Source: an uncultured Gammaproteobacteria bacterium
GTDB lineage: Bacteria > Pseudomonadota > Gammaproteobacteria > CAMYKB01
Reading direction: 5' to 3'
Assembly: GCA_947258875.1 (NCBI GenBank)
Contig: CAMYKB010000020.1
Span: 1 to 63,382 of the forward strand
Length of the DNA: 63,382 nucleotides
Shown: piece by piece, positions 1-9,960 of the stretch
Layout: every line of letters begins with the position of its first letter
Position numbering within the stretch: the stretch's first letter is position 1
The notes under the pieces: generated by a model
What the model was told of the DNA's origin: nothing
Database searches by the model: none
Seen by the model: only the letters and a program-made list of their open reading frames with translations
Program-made: the position numbers and the translations under genes

Positions 1-1
1 C

Positions 2-3000
2 ACCGTGACGGTGGGCGATCCGGCCAGTACCGATGTGGCCTACGACGGCCTGACCGATGCCGACACCGCCGACGTCAGCGTGACCAACACCGACGACGAC
101 ACCGGTACAATAATTATTACTACGCCTGTTGCAGGTGATGGTGTTGTTAACGCTACTGAAGCGACGGCTGTTAGCGTGAGCGGTATTACAACAGGTGTGA
201 ATGCTGGTGAAACAGTGACATTAACCTTTACCGACGGTACAAGTACTGTAACGGTTACGACGACGGCTGCTGCTGATGGTAGTTGGACAGTATCCGGTGT
301 GGACATCAGCGCTCTTGCGGATGGTTCGGTAACCGTAACAGCGGAAACAGCAGATGCAGCAACTAATATTATAAATGATTCATCAAATGTGACCCTGGAT
401 ACGGCTGGTCCGGTTGTTGCTATCGACAATCTCGCGACTGCTGATAATACGCCGCAACTGACAGGAACCGTTGACGATCCGACGGCGACAGTGGTTGTCG
501 ACGTTGATGGCTTTAATTACATCGCGACGGTGAATCCGGATGGCACCTGGGTGGCGGATATCACCAATGTGCTGGCTGACGGAACTTACGATGTATCAGC
601 GACTGCCACAGATCCTGCTGGTAATGTAGGTACGGATACTTCAATTGACGAACTTATCGTCAATACGGCAGCGCCGGTGGTCACAGTTGATCCGTTGATC
701 ACCAGTGATCCTACGCCAACATTGACGGGCACCGTTGATGACCCGAGCGCGACCGTGGTGGTTACTGTCAATGGTGTCGATTACACCGCGACCGTTAATC
801 CGGATGGCACCTGGACCGTTGATGTCACCAATGCACTGTTGGATGGTAATTACGACGTAACGGCTAGCGCCACAAATCTGGCCGGTACAAGCGGCGTTGA
901 CAGCACCACCAACGAACTGGTGGTTGATACTGTTGCACCGATAGTCACGATTGATCCGCTGACGACGAGCGATACCACCCCGACATTAACGGGCACGGTT
1001 GATGACCCGAGTGCCACCGTGGTGGTGACCGTCAATGGCGTTGACTACATCGCGACGGTGAATCCGGATGGCACCTGGACAGTGGACATTACAGATGCGT
1101 TGGTGGATGGCACTTATGATGTGTCGGTCACCACAACCGATGCGGCTGGTAACGTGGGCACCGATACTTCCGTTGACGAGTTGGTAGTCAATACAGTGGT
1201 ACCGGTAGTGACCGTAGACAGCCTCACGACGAGCGATAATACGCCGACATTAACGGGTACGGTTGATGATCCGAATACGGTTGTGATCGTTACCGTCAAT
1301 GGTGTCGATTACACCGCGACGGTTAACCCGGACGGCACCTGGACCGTTGATGTCACTGATGCCTTGGTAGATGGCATATACAGCGTTACCGCGACCGCTA
1401 CAAATACAGCTGGAAACAGTGGCATCGATATCAGCGCTGATGAGCTGATTGTTGATACGGCTGCGCCGGTGGTTACGGTCGATCCGTTAGTAACAAGTGA
1501 CGGCAGCCCGCAACTGACCGGTACAGTAGATGATCCTGCGGCAACTGTGGTGGTCACCGTGAGTGGTGTCGATTACACCGCTGTAAATAATGGTGACGGC
1601 ACCTGGACGTTGGCTGATAACAGCATCAGCCCGGTCCTGGCTGATGGTACTTATCAGGTTGTGGCAACAGCGACTGATATTGCCGGTAATAGTGGTGTCG
1701 ATGCTACTACAGACGATTTGATTGTTGACACGACAGCGCCAGTGGTAACGATTGACCCGTTAACAACGAGCGATACTACACCGACATTGACCGGCACGGT
1801 CGATGATCCGAATGCGACCGTAATTGTTACCGTCAATGGTGTCGATTACACCGCGACGGTTAACCCGGACGGCACCTGGAGCATAGATGTTACAAATGCC
1901 CTGGTTGATGGCACATATGATGTGTCGGCGACCGCGACTGATGCGGCCGGCAATAGTAGTACGGATGCCTCCGCCGACGAATTGATCATTAACACTACCG
2001 GCAACATTGCAGGTAGTGTATTTGACGACATTGATCGCGATACCAACGTAGATGCCGGTGAGGCTTATGCCGGTGTCCCGGTGAGCCTGGTTGCTGCTGG
2101 CCCGGATGGTCTGTTCGGCACTGCTGACGACGTTGTGATTGCAACGACGAACACGGCTGCGGACGGCAGTTACAGCTTCAGCAATGTACCTGCCGGCCTG
2201 GTGCAGGTCCAGGTAACGGCGCCGACAGCTGCTGTAGAGGGTGGCAGTCGAGTCATCGATGTCGTCCCAAATCAGGCGTTTGTTGCTGATTTCCCATACA
2301 TTGACCCGGCAGGTGTGGTCTATGACTCGATTACCGGTGCACCCATAGCAGGCGCTACCGTGTCGATCTATCAGGACTTGAATAACAATGCTGTGCTCGA
2401 TAACGGCGAACCGCTGGCCTATGAAGAAGTCACGGGTGCCGATGGCAGCTACGCATGGTTGCTGGCTGGTGCGGCGAGTTATGTCATAGAAGTGACACCG
2501 CCAGTGAATTACAGCTTTGTCTCGACGCTGATCCCGCCGACTACGGCCCCAGATCCGTTGTCCGATACGCTGAATGATCTTAATGGCCAGGCGACGGCTA
2601 CGTATTACCTGGCGTTCCGCTTCGTGGCTACCAGCGGTGATCTTATTAACAACGACATTCCGCTGGATCCACCGGCAGTCGGAGCAGTGTTGCTGAGCAA
2701 GACCGCCAACAAGCGTGAAGCCTCCGTGGGTGACATGGTGCGTTATACCGTAACGGTAGAGAACACATCAACAGCAACACTTAACGGCGTCGAGCTAAGG
2801 GATACTGCGCCAGCCGGCTTTAAATACGCCGAGGGTTCTGTACGCCTGGCGCGTGCCGGTACCGATGGCTTGTTCGGTACAGCGGACGATGTTATCGATG
2901 ACACCGTAGGCGCCTCGGGCGTTCGGCCGGTGGTCTTTGGGCCGTTGTCGCTTGGTCCGGGTGAGACTGTCAAGCTCAGTTACATAGCGCGCATTGGTGC

Positions 3001-6000
3001 GGGTACTGGCAATGGTGATCGTGTTAACCGCGTAACACCATTCATAAGTAATGTTGAAGTGGGTAACACCGCGACCGCGACCGTAGAGGTGGTTGCCGAT
3101 CCGCTGCTGGGCAAGACCACAATCATCGGCAAGGTCTTTAATGATCGTGATGGCGATGGCTGGCAGGACAACGCTGATGCCAGCGGTATACATATACAAG
3201 GCGGCCTGGATGAGTCGATCTATATCCCCAACAGTACAACTGTCGATAGAGGTAATGGTCCGATTGCCGTGCCCGATCGCAGTTCGCCACTGGTGCGTGG
3301 TATCGATCTGGGTGAACTGACGGGGCGTCGCAACCTCGCGGACAGCCCACAGAACCATCGCCTAGTGATTCGTGCTGATGTTCGCGAAGCAGCCATGTCT
3401 GACCTCGTGCTGACCACAGCGCAAGGCGCACGTCTGATACTCGATGCCAATGGGCAAGTGCGCAGTGAGCATCATGGTGACATGGCGCGTGGCCTCACCG
3501 GACAGGATCTGGTTGTTGAGCGCAGCCTCGAATGGAATTCGCAGGGCTACACGCAGGTGATCACCATCACCAACTACGGCGTGCATGAGCAGGGTATTCC
3601 GGGTGTACGCTTGGCAACGGTTACCGGCCTGCTGATTGAGACCGATGCCCATGGCCGCTATCACCTGGCGGATGTCGACCCGGGGCGTGCAGAGCGTGGC
3701 CGTAATTTTATTCTCAAGGCCGATCCTGCAACTCTGCCGAAGGGTGCTGAGTTCACAACAGAGAATCCGCGCGTGATTCGCCTGAGTTCATCCTTAATGA
3801 ACAAGCTTAACTTCGGTGTGCGTCTGCCGGAGAAAATGGTGAGCGTGCGTCTCGATGACATGTTCTTCGGGATTGGCAAAGACACCCTTGAAGCTGTTAA
3901 CGGTGATGCGCTGAAGAAAATCAGTGCTGCGATCCGCAGCTACCGAGCGGCGCATATCAGAATTGAAGGCAGTGGTAACAGCAGTATGCGGGCAGTACAT
4001 CTGTACCGTGCTCTTGAAGATATTTTAGGTAAGGAAATGATGAAGCACGTCACAATCACACCGACGCCTGATTTCAGCCTGGAAATCGGTTCAGCGCCTC
4101 AGGTGTCAAGTAACTGGCGTGCCGGTTTGGGTCTTGCGCTAGGTTTGATGTTTGCTAGTGCGAATGCAGCAGATGATGCTCCGCTTGAAATGGTCTTGAA
4201 AGACTATACACGTAGTACTGCTTGTGCAGATCCAGTGTGCGACCAAGGTGTGGGCTACCAGATAGAAGTGATTGATCCGCAACAGCCGACGTCAGCCACG
4301 ATGTTGACCGGTGGGGTGTCTGCTGAGCTCAATAGTCGCGCCCAATTGCCCAATGGTGGCGTGGTCTGGATCACCGAAGATCCAGCGGTAATCGATCCGC
4401 GTCTCGATGTGACTGCAAGCGGTGACCTGGAATTGCTGGAAGGCGAGCGCAATGACCCCGTCCATTTCAGTCTTTATAGCAATTACAAAGCCTTCATCGA
4501 GCGCTGGGAATTACTCATTTATGAGGCCGATGATATCGATCTGGTGAAACCGGTAACCCGCCTGGTTGGTAACAGTGAACAGTTTGATGAGCGTATCGCC
4601 TGGGATGGTTATCTGCAGGTGGGTGGTCGGTTACGTACCGGTGATGACTTGCTTTATATTTTGCGGGTCTATGACAAAACCGGACGCATGGATGAAACCG
4701 CGCCTCGCGTGTTACACGTTGTCCGTGAATCGATTGACAATGCACGTTCGCCACAGCAGGGCAATACCGAAACCAGCAGAGCGGAACGTGAACTGGAACA
4801 ACGGCTGGAAATTCTTGGCCAGAATAACCTTGCCCGGCAGACCATACTGATCCGTGGCAGTCGTGTACGTCTATACGGCGCCGACCTTCCAGAGGGCACA
4901 AGTCTGGCGGTTAATACTAATACAGTGCCCGTGGATGTCGATGGCAAGTTTGTCGTTGAGGAATACCTGCCTGTTGGACGTCATATCTACACCCTCGAGC
5001 TCAAGAATGAGGAAAGCGGTTCAGTGATACAGCAACTCGCTGTAGACGTTTCGGGTAAATACATGTTTATGGTTGGCCTGGCCGACCTCACAGTAGGCGA
5101 GAATAACGTCAGTGGCAGTATCGAGCCCACTATCGATGACGAGCGTTTCGACGGTAGTGTGTTTGTCGATGGTCGTCTGGCGTTCTATCTGAAAGGCAAG
5201 ATCCAGGGTAAATACCTGATCACGGCGCAGATGGATACCGAAGAAGACGATATCGAAGACATCTTTAAGAATCTGCACAAGAAAGACCCACGCAGTGTGT
5301 TCCGCCGCCTGGATCCGGATCGCTTCTACCCGGTGTACGGCGATGACTCAACGGTTATTGATGATACCGACAGTCAAGGTAAGTTCTATGTGCGCGTTGA
5401 CTGGGACAAGTCGCAGGCCTTGTGGGGTAACTACAATACTAACGTGACCGGTAACGAGTTCAGTCAGTACAACCGGAGTTTGTATGGCGCGAAGTATCAG
5501 CATCGCGGCACTTCCTTGACCAGTTTTGGTGAACACCGTACTGAGCTCAATACCTTTGTATCTGAAGCTCAAAGCCTGCTGACGCATAATGAGTTTGCCG
5601 CCACCGGGGGTAGCCTGTATTACCTCAAGAACACCGACATCGTTCAGGGTTCGGAAAAAGTGCAGGTGGAAGTGCGTGAACGCGACACCTTGCGTGTAGT
5701 AGAGACGATTACGCTGGAGGCCGGGCGCGACTACGAAGTCGATGATTTGCAGGGTCGTATCATTCTTAGACGGCCCTTGACGCAGATCGCCCAGCAGGCT
5801 TCACCCTCTATTATTAAAGACACACCGTTGGACGGTAATGACGTTTTCCTGCTGGTCGATTATGAATATGTGCCCGACAACTTTGATGCGGATAATCTTA
5901 GCTATGGAGCGCGTGGCAAGGGCTGGGCTGGAGATCATCTCGCGGTTGGTGGTACTTATGTACATGAGAATCGTGATGGCGCAACCGATTATGAGTTACG

Positions 6001-7741
6001 CGGTGTAGATGTCACGGCACGGCTCAATAAGGGTACGTACGTTAAGGTGGAATATGCCGAGAGCGAGGCACGCCAGACTACCTCGGGTTTCGTCTCCACG
6101 GATGGTGGCTTGACCTTCGCTGAATTCAATCCGGCAGATAATCCGCTGAATACTGCGGGTATTACTGCTACCGAGGGTTCCGCCGTTGGTGTGGAAACCC
6201 GAGTCAATTTTGCTGAAGTCAGCGATGGACGTCAGCAGGGTACTGCGGCGGCCTGGTTTAAGGACCGTGAGGCCGGTTTCTCCAGTGCGCGCCTGGATAA
6301 CGGTACCGAGAGTACCGAGTACGGTGCTGAGGTGAGCTGGAAAACAAACGACGACTTAACCCTGTCGGCACGTGGCAGCGAGGTAGAGCAGATCACGGCG
6401 ACAGATACCCGAACTGAACAGGCCTATAGCATACAGGGCGATTACCGTATCGGCGATAAACTCAGTATGGGTGCCGAAGTACGTCATCTTAATACCGAAT
6501 CTCAGATTAATCCGCAAGAAGAAGCCACTTTGGGCGCAGTCAAGCTGGGCTATGACGTTAACCCGAATGTTAATGTCTATGGCATTGTACAAACAACCAT
6601 TGATAACAACGAGGCCTATGAAGATAACGATCTTTATACTTTAGGAACACAAGTGCGGGTCAGTGATACCCTGGCCCTGCGTGGTGAGCTCAGTACCGGT
6701 GATCGTGGTGACGCAGCCAATATTGGTGCTGATTACCGACTCAATGACCGCCACACGGTATATGGCACCTACACCTTGTCGCCGGATAACACCAACGGTA
6801 GCCGCGGAGTGGCTACGGTGGGTCAACGTGTTGGGCTTAGCAACCAGCTGAATGTTTATCATGAAAACCAGTTCACTGATGCCGACCGGCTAAATGGTGT
6901 TACCAACGTGTTTGGTCTTGATTATGCACTGAGCAAGCAATTGAGCGTGGGCGCATCCCTGCAGTCGAGCAACCTGGAAGATGATGTCTCTGGTGATGTA
7001 GAACGTGACGCGGCGACCGTTAGTGCAAATTATCGAGGTGACCGTAGCCGCGCCGGTGGTAAATTGGAGTATCGCCGCGACAAGTCTCCGCTACTGGAAA
7101 CCGAGCAGTGGTTGACGACCAATGATGTCAGCTACAAGGCGAGTGATGATTTTACGATGCTGGGTAAGCTCAGCCTCTCCGATACAGAAAACACTAACAC
7201 CGGTGATACGGATGCACGCTTTATCGAGGCGGGTGTGGGTGTTGCCTACCGGCCGGTCAACAACGACAGACTAAATCTGCTCGGTAAATACACTTATTTG
7301 TATGATCTGCCGAGCGCAGCGCAGGTGCCGCTGGATACCGACGAGCGCGCACAGGTGTTCTCGATCGAAAGTATCTATAGCATCAACCAATATTTCGACG
7401 TTGGCGGCAAGTTGGGTTACAAGCTCGGTGAAGTGCGCGCCGAACGTGCCAGCGGTGACTGGTTCCAGACAGAAACTACGCTCGCCACCCTGGGACTGCG
7501 TTACCATTTCATCAAGCGCTGGGATGCGCTGCTGGAATACCGCTGGTTGGGTGTTAGTGAGACCGATGATGATTTGCAGGGTGCGCTGGTGGGTGTCTAC
7601 CGCCACATCGGAGACAATCTTAAATTGGGTGTCGGATATAACTTCACCGAATTCAGTGACAACCTGGTGAATACCAGCGATCCGGCCAACCTCAGCTTTG
7701 ACAACAAGGGCTGGTTTGTAAACATCGTTGGTAAGTACTAG
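2..7741 (+). CDS. Giant Ig-repeat surface adhesin with C-terminal outer-membrane barrel (5' partial)
   Basis: The reading frame is already open at the left edge, so the N-terminus lies outside the window; at least 2578 residues are visible (numbering from base 5). Order seen: one Ig-like domain (to about residue 134), six 88-91-residue Ig-like repeats (135-665), an SdrD B-like domain (from about 666; pattern GSVFDDIDRDTNVDAGE), a second carboxypeptidase-like/SdrD fold (about 765), a DUF11-type repeat (about 890-1030), a third SdrD-like segment (about 1035), an OmpA-like segment (about 1278-1345), a signal-peptide-like hydrophobic stretch (1370-1388), and a strand-rich C-terminal half ending in GWFVNIVGKY, consistent with an outer-membrane beta-barrel whose last residue is aromatic. 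The likely role is adhesion or biofilm formation at the cell surface; that is inference from architecture. The gene converges on trmB. Confidence 0.85.
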   Translation, partial: TVTVGDPASTDVAYDGLTDADTADVSVTNTDDDTGTIIITTPVAGDGVVNATEATAVSVSGITTGVNAGETVTLTFTDGTSTVTVTTTAAADGSWTVSGVDISALADGSVTVTAETADAATNIINDSSNVTLDTAGPVVAIDNLATADNTPQLTGTVDDPTATVVVDVDGFNYIATVNPDGTWVADITNVLADGTYDVSATATDPAGNVGTDTSIDELIVNTAAPVVTVDPLITSDPTPTLTGTVDDPSATVVVTVNGVDYTATVNPDGTWTVDVTNALLDGNYDVTASATNLAGTSGVDSTTNELVVDTVAPIVTIDPLTTSDTTPTLTGTVDDPSATVVVTVNGVDYIATVNPDGTWTVDITDALVDGTYDVSVTTTDAAGNVGTDTSVDELVVNTVVPVVTVDSLTTSDNTPTLTGTVDDPNTVVIVTVNGVDYTATVNPDGTWTVDVTDALVDGIYSVTATATNTAGNSGIDISADELIVDTAAPVVTVDPLVTSDGSPQLTGTVDDPAATVVVTVSGVDYTAVNNGDGTWTLADNSISPVLADGTYQVVATATDIAGNSGVDATTDDLIVDTTAPVVTIDPLTTSDTTPTLTGTVDDPNATVIVTVNGVDYTATVNPDGTWSIDVTNALVDGTYDVSATATDAAGNSSTDASADELIINTTGNIAGSVFDDIDRDTNVDAGEAYAGVPVSLVAAGPDGLFGTADDVVIATTNTAADGSYSFSNVPAGLVQVQVTAPTAAVEGGSRVIDVVPNQAFVADFPYIDPAGVVYDSITGAPIAGATVSIYQDLNNNAVLDNGEPLAYEEVTGADGSYAWLLAGAASYVIEVTPPVNYSFVSTLIPPTTAPDPLSDTLNDLNGQATATYYLAFRFVATSGDLINNDIPLDPPAVGAVLLSKTANKREASVGDMVRYTVTVENTSTATLNGVELRDTAPAGFKYAEGSVRLARAGTDGLFGTADDVIDDTVGASGVRPVVFGPLSLGPGETVKLSYIARIGAGTGNGDRVNRVTPFISNVEVGNTATATVEVVADPLLGKTTIIGKVFNDRDGDGWQDNADASGIHIQGGLDESIYIPNSTTVDRGNGPIAVPDRSSPLVRGIDLGELTGRRNLADSPQNHRLVIRADVREAAMSDLVLTTAQGARLILDANGQVRSEHHGDMARGLTGQDLVVERSLEWNSQGYTQVITITNYGVHEQGIPGVRLATVTGLLIETDAHGRYHLADVDPGRAERGRNFILKADPATLPKGAEFTTENPRVIRLSSSLMNKLNFGVRLPEKMVSVRLDDMFFGIGKDTLEAVNGDALKKISAAIRSYRAAHIRIEGSGNSSMRAVHLYRALEDILGKEMMKHVTITPTPDFSLEIGSAPQVSSNWRAGLGLALGLMFASANAADDAPLEMVLKDYTRSTACADPVCDQGVGYQIEVIDPQQPTSATMLTGGVSAELNSRAQLPNGGVVWITEDPAVIDPRLDVTASGDLELLEGERNDPVHFSLYSNYKAFIERWELLIYEADDIDLVKPVTRLVGNSEQFDERIAWDGYLQVGGRLRTGDDLLYILRVYDKTGRMDETAPRVLHVVRESIDNARSPQQGNTETSRAERELEQRLEILGQNNLARQTILIRGSRVRLYGADLPEGTSLAVNTNTVPVDVDGKFVVEEYLPVGRHIYTLELKNEESGSVIQQLAVDVSGKYMFMVGLADLTVGENNVSGSIEPTIDDERFDGSVFVDGRLAFYLKGKIQGKYLITAQMDTEEDDIEDIFKNLHKKDPRSVFRRLDPDRFYPVYGDDSTVIDDTDSQGKFYVRVDWDKSQALWGNYNTNVTGNEFSQYNRSLYGAKYQHRGTSLTSFGEHRTELNTFVSEAQSLLTHNEFAATGGSLYYLKNTDIVQGSEKVQVEVRERDTLRVVETITLEAGRDYEVDDLQGRIILRRPLTQIAQQASPSIIKDTPLDGNDVFLLVDYEYVPDNFDADNLSYGARGKGWAGDHLAVGGTYVHENRDGATDYELRGVDVTARLNKGTYVKVEYAESEARQTTSGFVSTDGGLTFAEFNPADNPLNTAGITATEGSAVGVETRVNFAEVSDGRQQGTAAAWFKDREAGFSSARLDNGTESTEYGAEVSWKTNDDLTLSARGSEVEQITATDTRTEQAYSIQGDYRIGDKLSMGAEVRHLNTESQINPQEEATLGAVKLGYDVNPNVNVYGIVQTTIDNNEAYEDNDLYTLGTQVRVSDTLALRGELSTGDRGDAANIGADYRLNDRHTVYGTYTLSPDNTNGSRGVATVGQRVGLSNQLNVYHENQFTDADRLNGVTNVFGLDYALSKQLSVGASLQSSNLEDDVSGDVERDAATVSANYRGDRSRAGGKLEYRRDKSPLLETEQWLTTNDVSYKASDDFTMLGKLSLSDTENTNTGDTDARFIEAGVGVAYRPVNNDRLNLLGKYTYLYDLPSAAQVPLDTDERAQVFSIESIYSINQYFDVGGKLGYKLGEVRAERASGDWFQTETTLATLGLRYHFIKRWDALLEYRWLGVSETDDDLQGALVGVYRHIGDNLKLGVGYNFTEFSDNLVNTSDPANLSFDNKGWFVNIVGKY
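407..1999 (+). repeat. Six tandem 264-273 bp Ig-domain repeats
   Basis: Six consecutive units start at 407, 671, 935, 1199, 1463 and 1736. Five are 264 bp (88 codons) and the fifth is 273 bp (91 codons). Each encodes the pattern PxVTxDxLxTSDxxPxLTGTVDDP, an NPDGTW turn and a closing D(E)LIVxT. Units four and six share an uncorrected 55-bp identical stretch (1289-1343 and 1826-1880), which points to recent recombination between units. Confidence 0.9.
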
Positions 7742-7807
7742 CAGGCTGGGTATCAGTCTGAGCGGACCGATACAAGATGATTTGCAAACGCCGTTGCTCA
7801 TCGATAG

Positions 7808-8494
7808 TTAGTTCCGCCGATAAATCAAATCATACACCTCATGCCCCAATCGTTGACCCCGCTGTTCGAATTTGGTCAACGGACGATAATCCGGCCGCGG
7901 GAGATAACCACCATCGGCTGACAGGTTACGGAAGTCGGGCGATGCTTTCATGACTGCCAGCATGTGTTCGGCATAGTTCTGCCAGTCGGTAGCCATGTGC
8001 AGGGTGCCACCGGGTTTGATTTTCTGTGCCAATAAGCTGATGAAGCCGGGTTGTACGATGCGGCGTTTGTGGTGGCGTTTTTTGTGCCAGGGATCGGGGA
8101 ACAATAGCAGCAGGGTGTCAAGGCTGGCGTCGGGGATGGTCTTTTTCAGTACTTCAACGGCATCGTCACTGATGACGCGCAGGTTGCTGAGGGCCTGCTC
8201 TTCGATGAGCTGTAGCAGGTGACCAACACCGGGGCGGTGTACCTCGATGCCAATGAAGTCTTTTTCCGGCGCGGCTGCGGCCATGGTGGCGAGTGAGGCG
8301 CCGTTGCCAAATCCAATTTCCAGGACGATCGGTACAGATCGGCCAAATATCGTTGCCAGATCGAGTTTTTTAGCCTCTATATCGATGCCGAAATGAGGCC
8401 AGAGCTCGTTCAGGGCGCGTTGCTGTCCGGCGGTGAGCCGACCCTCGCGGCGCACAAAGCTACGGATAGTGCGGTGTCGACTTGTGTCTGTCAT
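7808..8494 (-). CDS. trmB: tRNA (guanine-N7-)-methyltransferase
   Basis: The 228-residue protein matches TrmB, which methylates G46 of tRNAs using S-adenosylmethionine in the cytoplasm. The SAM-binding motif [14 protein letters not shown] lies near residues 57-70 and the family signature [12 protein letters not shown] near 130-142. The length is normal for the family (about 230-240). It is the last gene of a minus-strand group thiS-thiG-trmB, the same order as in Pseudomonas, and faces the giant adhesin gene tail to tail. Confidence 0.95.
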   Translation of the reverse strand: MTDTSRHRTIRSFVRREGRLTAGQQRALNELWPHFGIDIEAKKLDLATIFGRSVPIVLEIGFGNGASLATMAAAAPEKDFIGIEVHRPGVGHLLQLIEEQALSNLRVISDDAVEVLKKTIPDASLDTLLLLFPDPWHKKRHHKRRIVQPGFISLLAQKIKPGGTLHMATDWQNYAEHMLAVMKASPDFRNLSADGGYLPRPDYRPLTKFEQRGQRLGHEVYDLIYRRN

Positions 8495-8607
8495 TTAGGT
8501 GAGAATTTTTCGCAGGATTGCGAAGGATTAATTAAGAGGTATGCCGTTAATTCGTTATTGTTCGCGGTTCGCGAATAAAATAATTATTACGCTATGCACT
8601 GATTTAA

Positions 8608-9417
8608 TTAGAAAAATGTGCCATCGATCGGCGAAGACGCCGACGCATAACGCTTGCGCGGCATACGTCCGGCGAGAAAGGCTTGGCGGCCAGCTTCAAT
8701 GGCCTTTTGCATCGCCGAGGCCATGAGCACGGGGTTTTGTGCGGCAGCAATAGCGGTATTCATGAGGACACCGTCACAGCCCAGCTCCATGGCAATAGCG
8801 GCATCCGAGGCGGTACCGACACCGGCGTCAACCAGGATCGGGATATTGGCGTTTTCGACGATGGTGAGTATGTTATACGGGTTGCGTATACCCAGCCCGG
8901 AGCCAATTGGCGCAGCCAGGGGCATGACCGCAACACAACCCAGCTCTTCCAGGCGTTTAGCGATAATCGGGTCGTCATTGGTATAGACCATGACGTCGAA
9001 ATCCTCCTTGACCAGGATATCGGCGGCTTCAAGGGTTGCGGTAATGTCCGGAAACAGTGTTTTTTCGTCGCCTAACACTTCAAGCTTGACCAGTTTATGA
9101 CCATCGAGCAGTTCACGCGCTAACCGACAGGTACGTACGGCGTCTTCAACCGTGTAACATCCGGCTGTGTTGGGCAGGATGGTGTATCGGTCGGAGGAGA
9201 CCACATCCAGCAAATTGGGTTGATCGGGGTCCTGGCCAATATTGGTGCGGCGAATGGCTACAGTGATGATCTCAGCGCCACTGGCCTCGGTTGCCAGCCG
9301 CGTTTCTTCCAGGTCTTTATATTTGCCGCTGCCGACCAGCAGGCGTGAATGGTAGCTGGTTCCGGCGATAACCAGGGGATCATCCTGCGGGGTAATGGTC
9401 TCTGCATTGGCTGACAT
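8608..9417 (-). CDS. thiG: Thiazole synthase ThiG
   Basis: ThiG makes the thiazole phosphate of thiamine from 1-deoxy-xylulose-5-phosphate, dehydroglycine and ThiS thiocarboxylate. The 269-residue sequence shows [14 protein letters not shown] near residues 27-40, [13 protein letters not shown]-like strand after it, and the C-terminal [12 protein letters not shown] phosphate-binding segment. It sits 99 bases downstream of thiS and upstream of trmB on the same strand. The glycine oxidase gene thiO, which supplies dehydroglycine, lies about 4 kb away on the other strand. Confidence 0.96.
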   Translation of the reverse strand: MSANAETITPQDDPLVIAGTSYHSRLLVGSGKYKDLEETRLATEASGAEIITVAIRRTNIGQDPDQPNLLDVVSSDRYTILPNTAGCYTVEDAVRTCRLARELLDGHKLVKLEVLGDEKTLFPDITATLEAADILVKEDFDVMVYTNDDPIIAKRLEELGCVAVMPLAAPIGSGLGIRNPYNILTIVENANIPILVDAGVGTASDAAIAMELGCDGVLMNTAIAAAQNPVLMASAMQKAIEAGRQAFLAGRMPRKRYASASSPIDGTFF

Positions 9418-9516
9418 TGGATCAGGGCTCGTGTGTAATTGGGCTGTGCATTATACGCTTAATAGCGGGGCTGGGTTGGTTGTTGTCGATGAGCGGCTGG
9501 TTTCCTAATGAACTAC

Positions 9517-9717
9517 TTACCCGCCACCTATGGCATGTACGATTTCTACCCGGTCACCGGGGTGAAACCTGTGTTTACTGAAGCTACTGCGAGGCACGAT
9601 TTCTTCATTAACCTCCATGGCGAGGCGCTTTTCACCAAGCTCCAGTAGGAGGATTAGCTCGGCTGCAGTAATGGCGTCCGGGAGCGTTGTTTGTTGTCCG
9701 TTCAAGATGATGTTCAT
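9517..9717 (-). CDS. thiS: Sulfur carrier protein ThiS
   Basis: This 66-residue beta-grasp protein ends in the diagnostic Gly-Gly (HAIGGG), the terminus that is adenylated and thiocarboxylated to donate sulfur to ThiG. The ThiS pattern NGQQTTLPDAITAAELILLL is present at the N-terminus. It is the first gene of the thiS-thiG-trmB group. I saw no TPP riboswitch core between it and the upstream tRNA gene. Confidence 0.95.
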   Translation of the reverse strand: MNIILNGQQTTLPDAITAAELILLLELGEKRLAMEVNEEIVPRSSFSKHRFHPGDRVEIVHAIGGG

Positions 9718-9825
9718 AGTGATGCTGCGTGTTACGGTTATTGGCTTGTTATTTTACAACAACAGAGGGTGGAACAGGAATCGCTACATTTTGCTAAGCT
9801 ATAATGCTATTAATAGCTGCCTTAC

Positions 9826-9900
9826 GCGGGTGTCGTATAACGGTTATTACCCTAGCTTCCCAAGCTAGAGATGACGGTTCGATTCCGTTCACCCGCTCCA
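9826..9900 (+). tRNA. tRNA-Gly (anticodon CCC)
   Basis: A cloverleaf can be folded by eye. The 7-bp acceptor stem is GCGGGTG with CACCCGC, the anticodon stem CTAGC/GCTAG encloses the loop TTCCCAA (anticodon CCC), and the T arm reads GACGG-TTCGATT-CCGTT. Discriminator T and an encoded CCA (9898-9900) follow. It is a single gene between divergent thiS and the convergent FHA gene. Confidence 0.93.
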
Positions 9901-9960
9901 AATTTTTGATATTTTGTGTGCGAGTTGCTACTGCTGGTCGTTAGACATCTGTCTGTGCGT

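Noticed and set aside
407-1999. Regular 264-bp spacing considered as a CRISPR or satellite array
   Set aside because: The period is a whole number of codons and follows Ig-domain boundaries, so it is a protein repeat.
2795-3358. Minus-strand 187-codon open frame inside the giant adhesin gene
   Set aside because: It lies wholly inside a well-supported coding sequence on the other strand and has no family resemblance.
9718-9825. TPP riboswitch in front of thiS-thiG
   Set aside because: The conserved CUGAGA-type core and paired arms were not found in this short gap.
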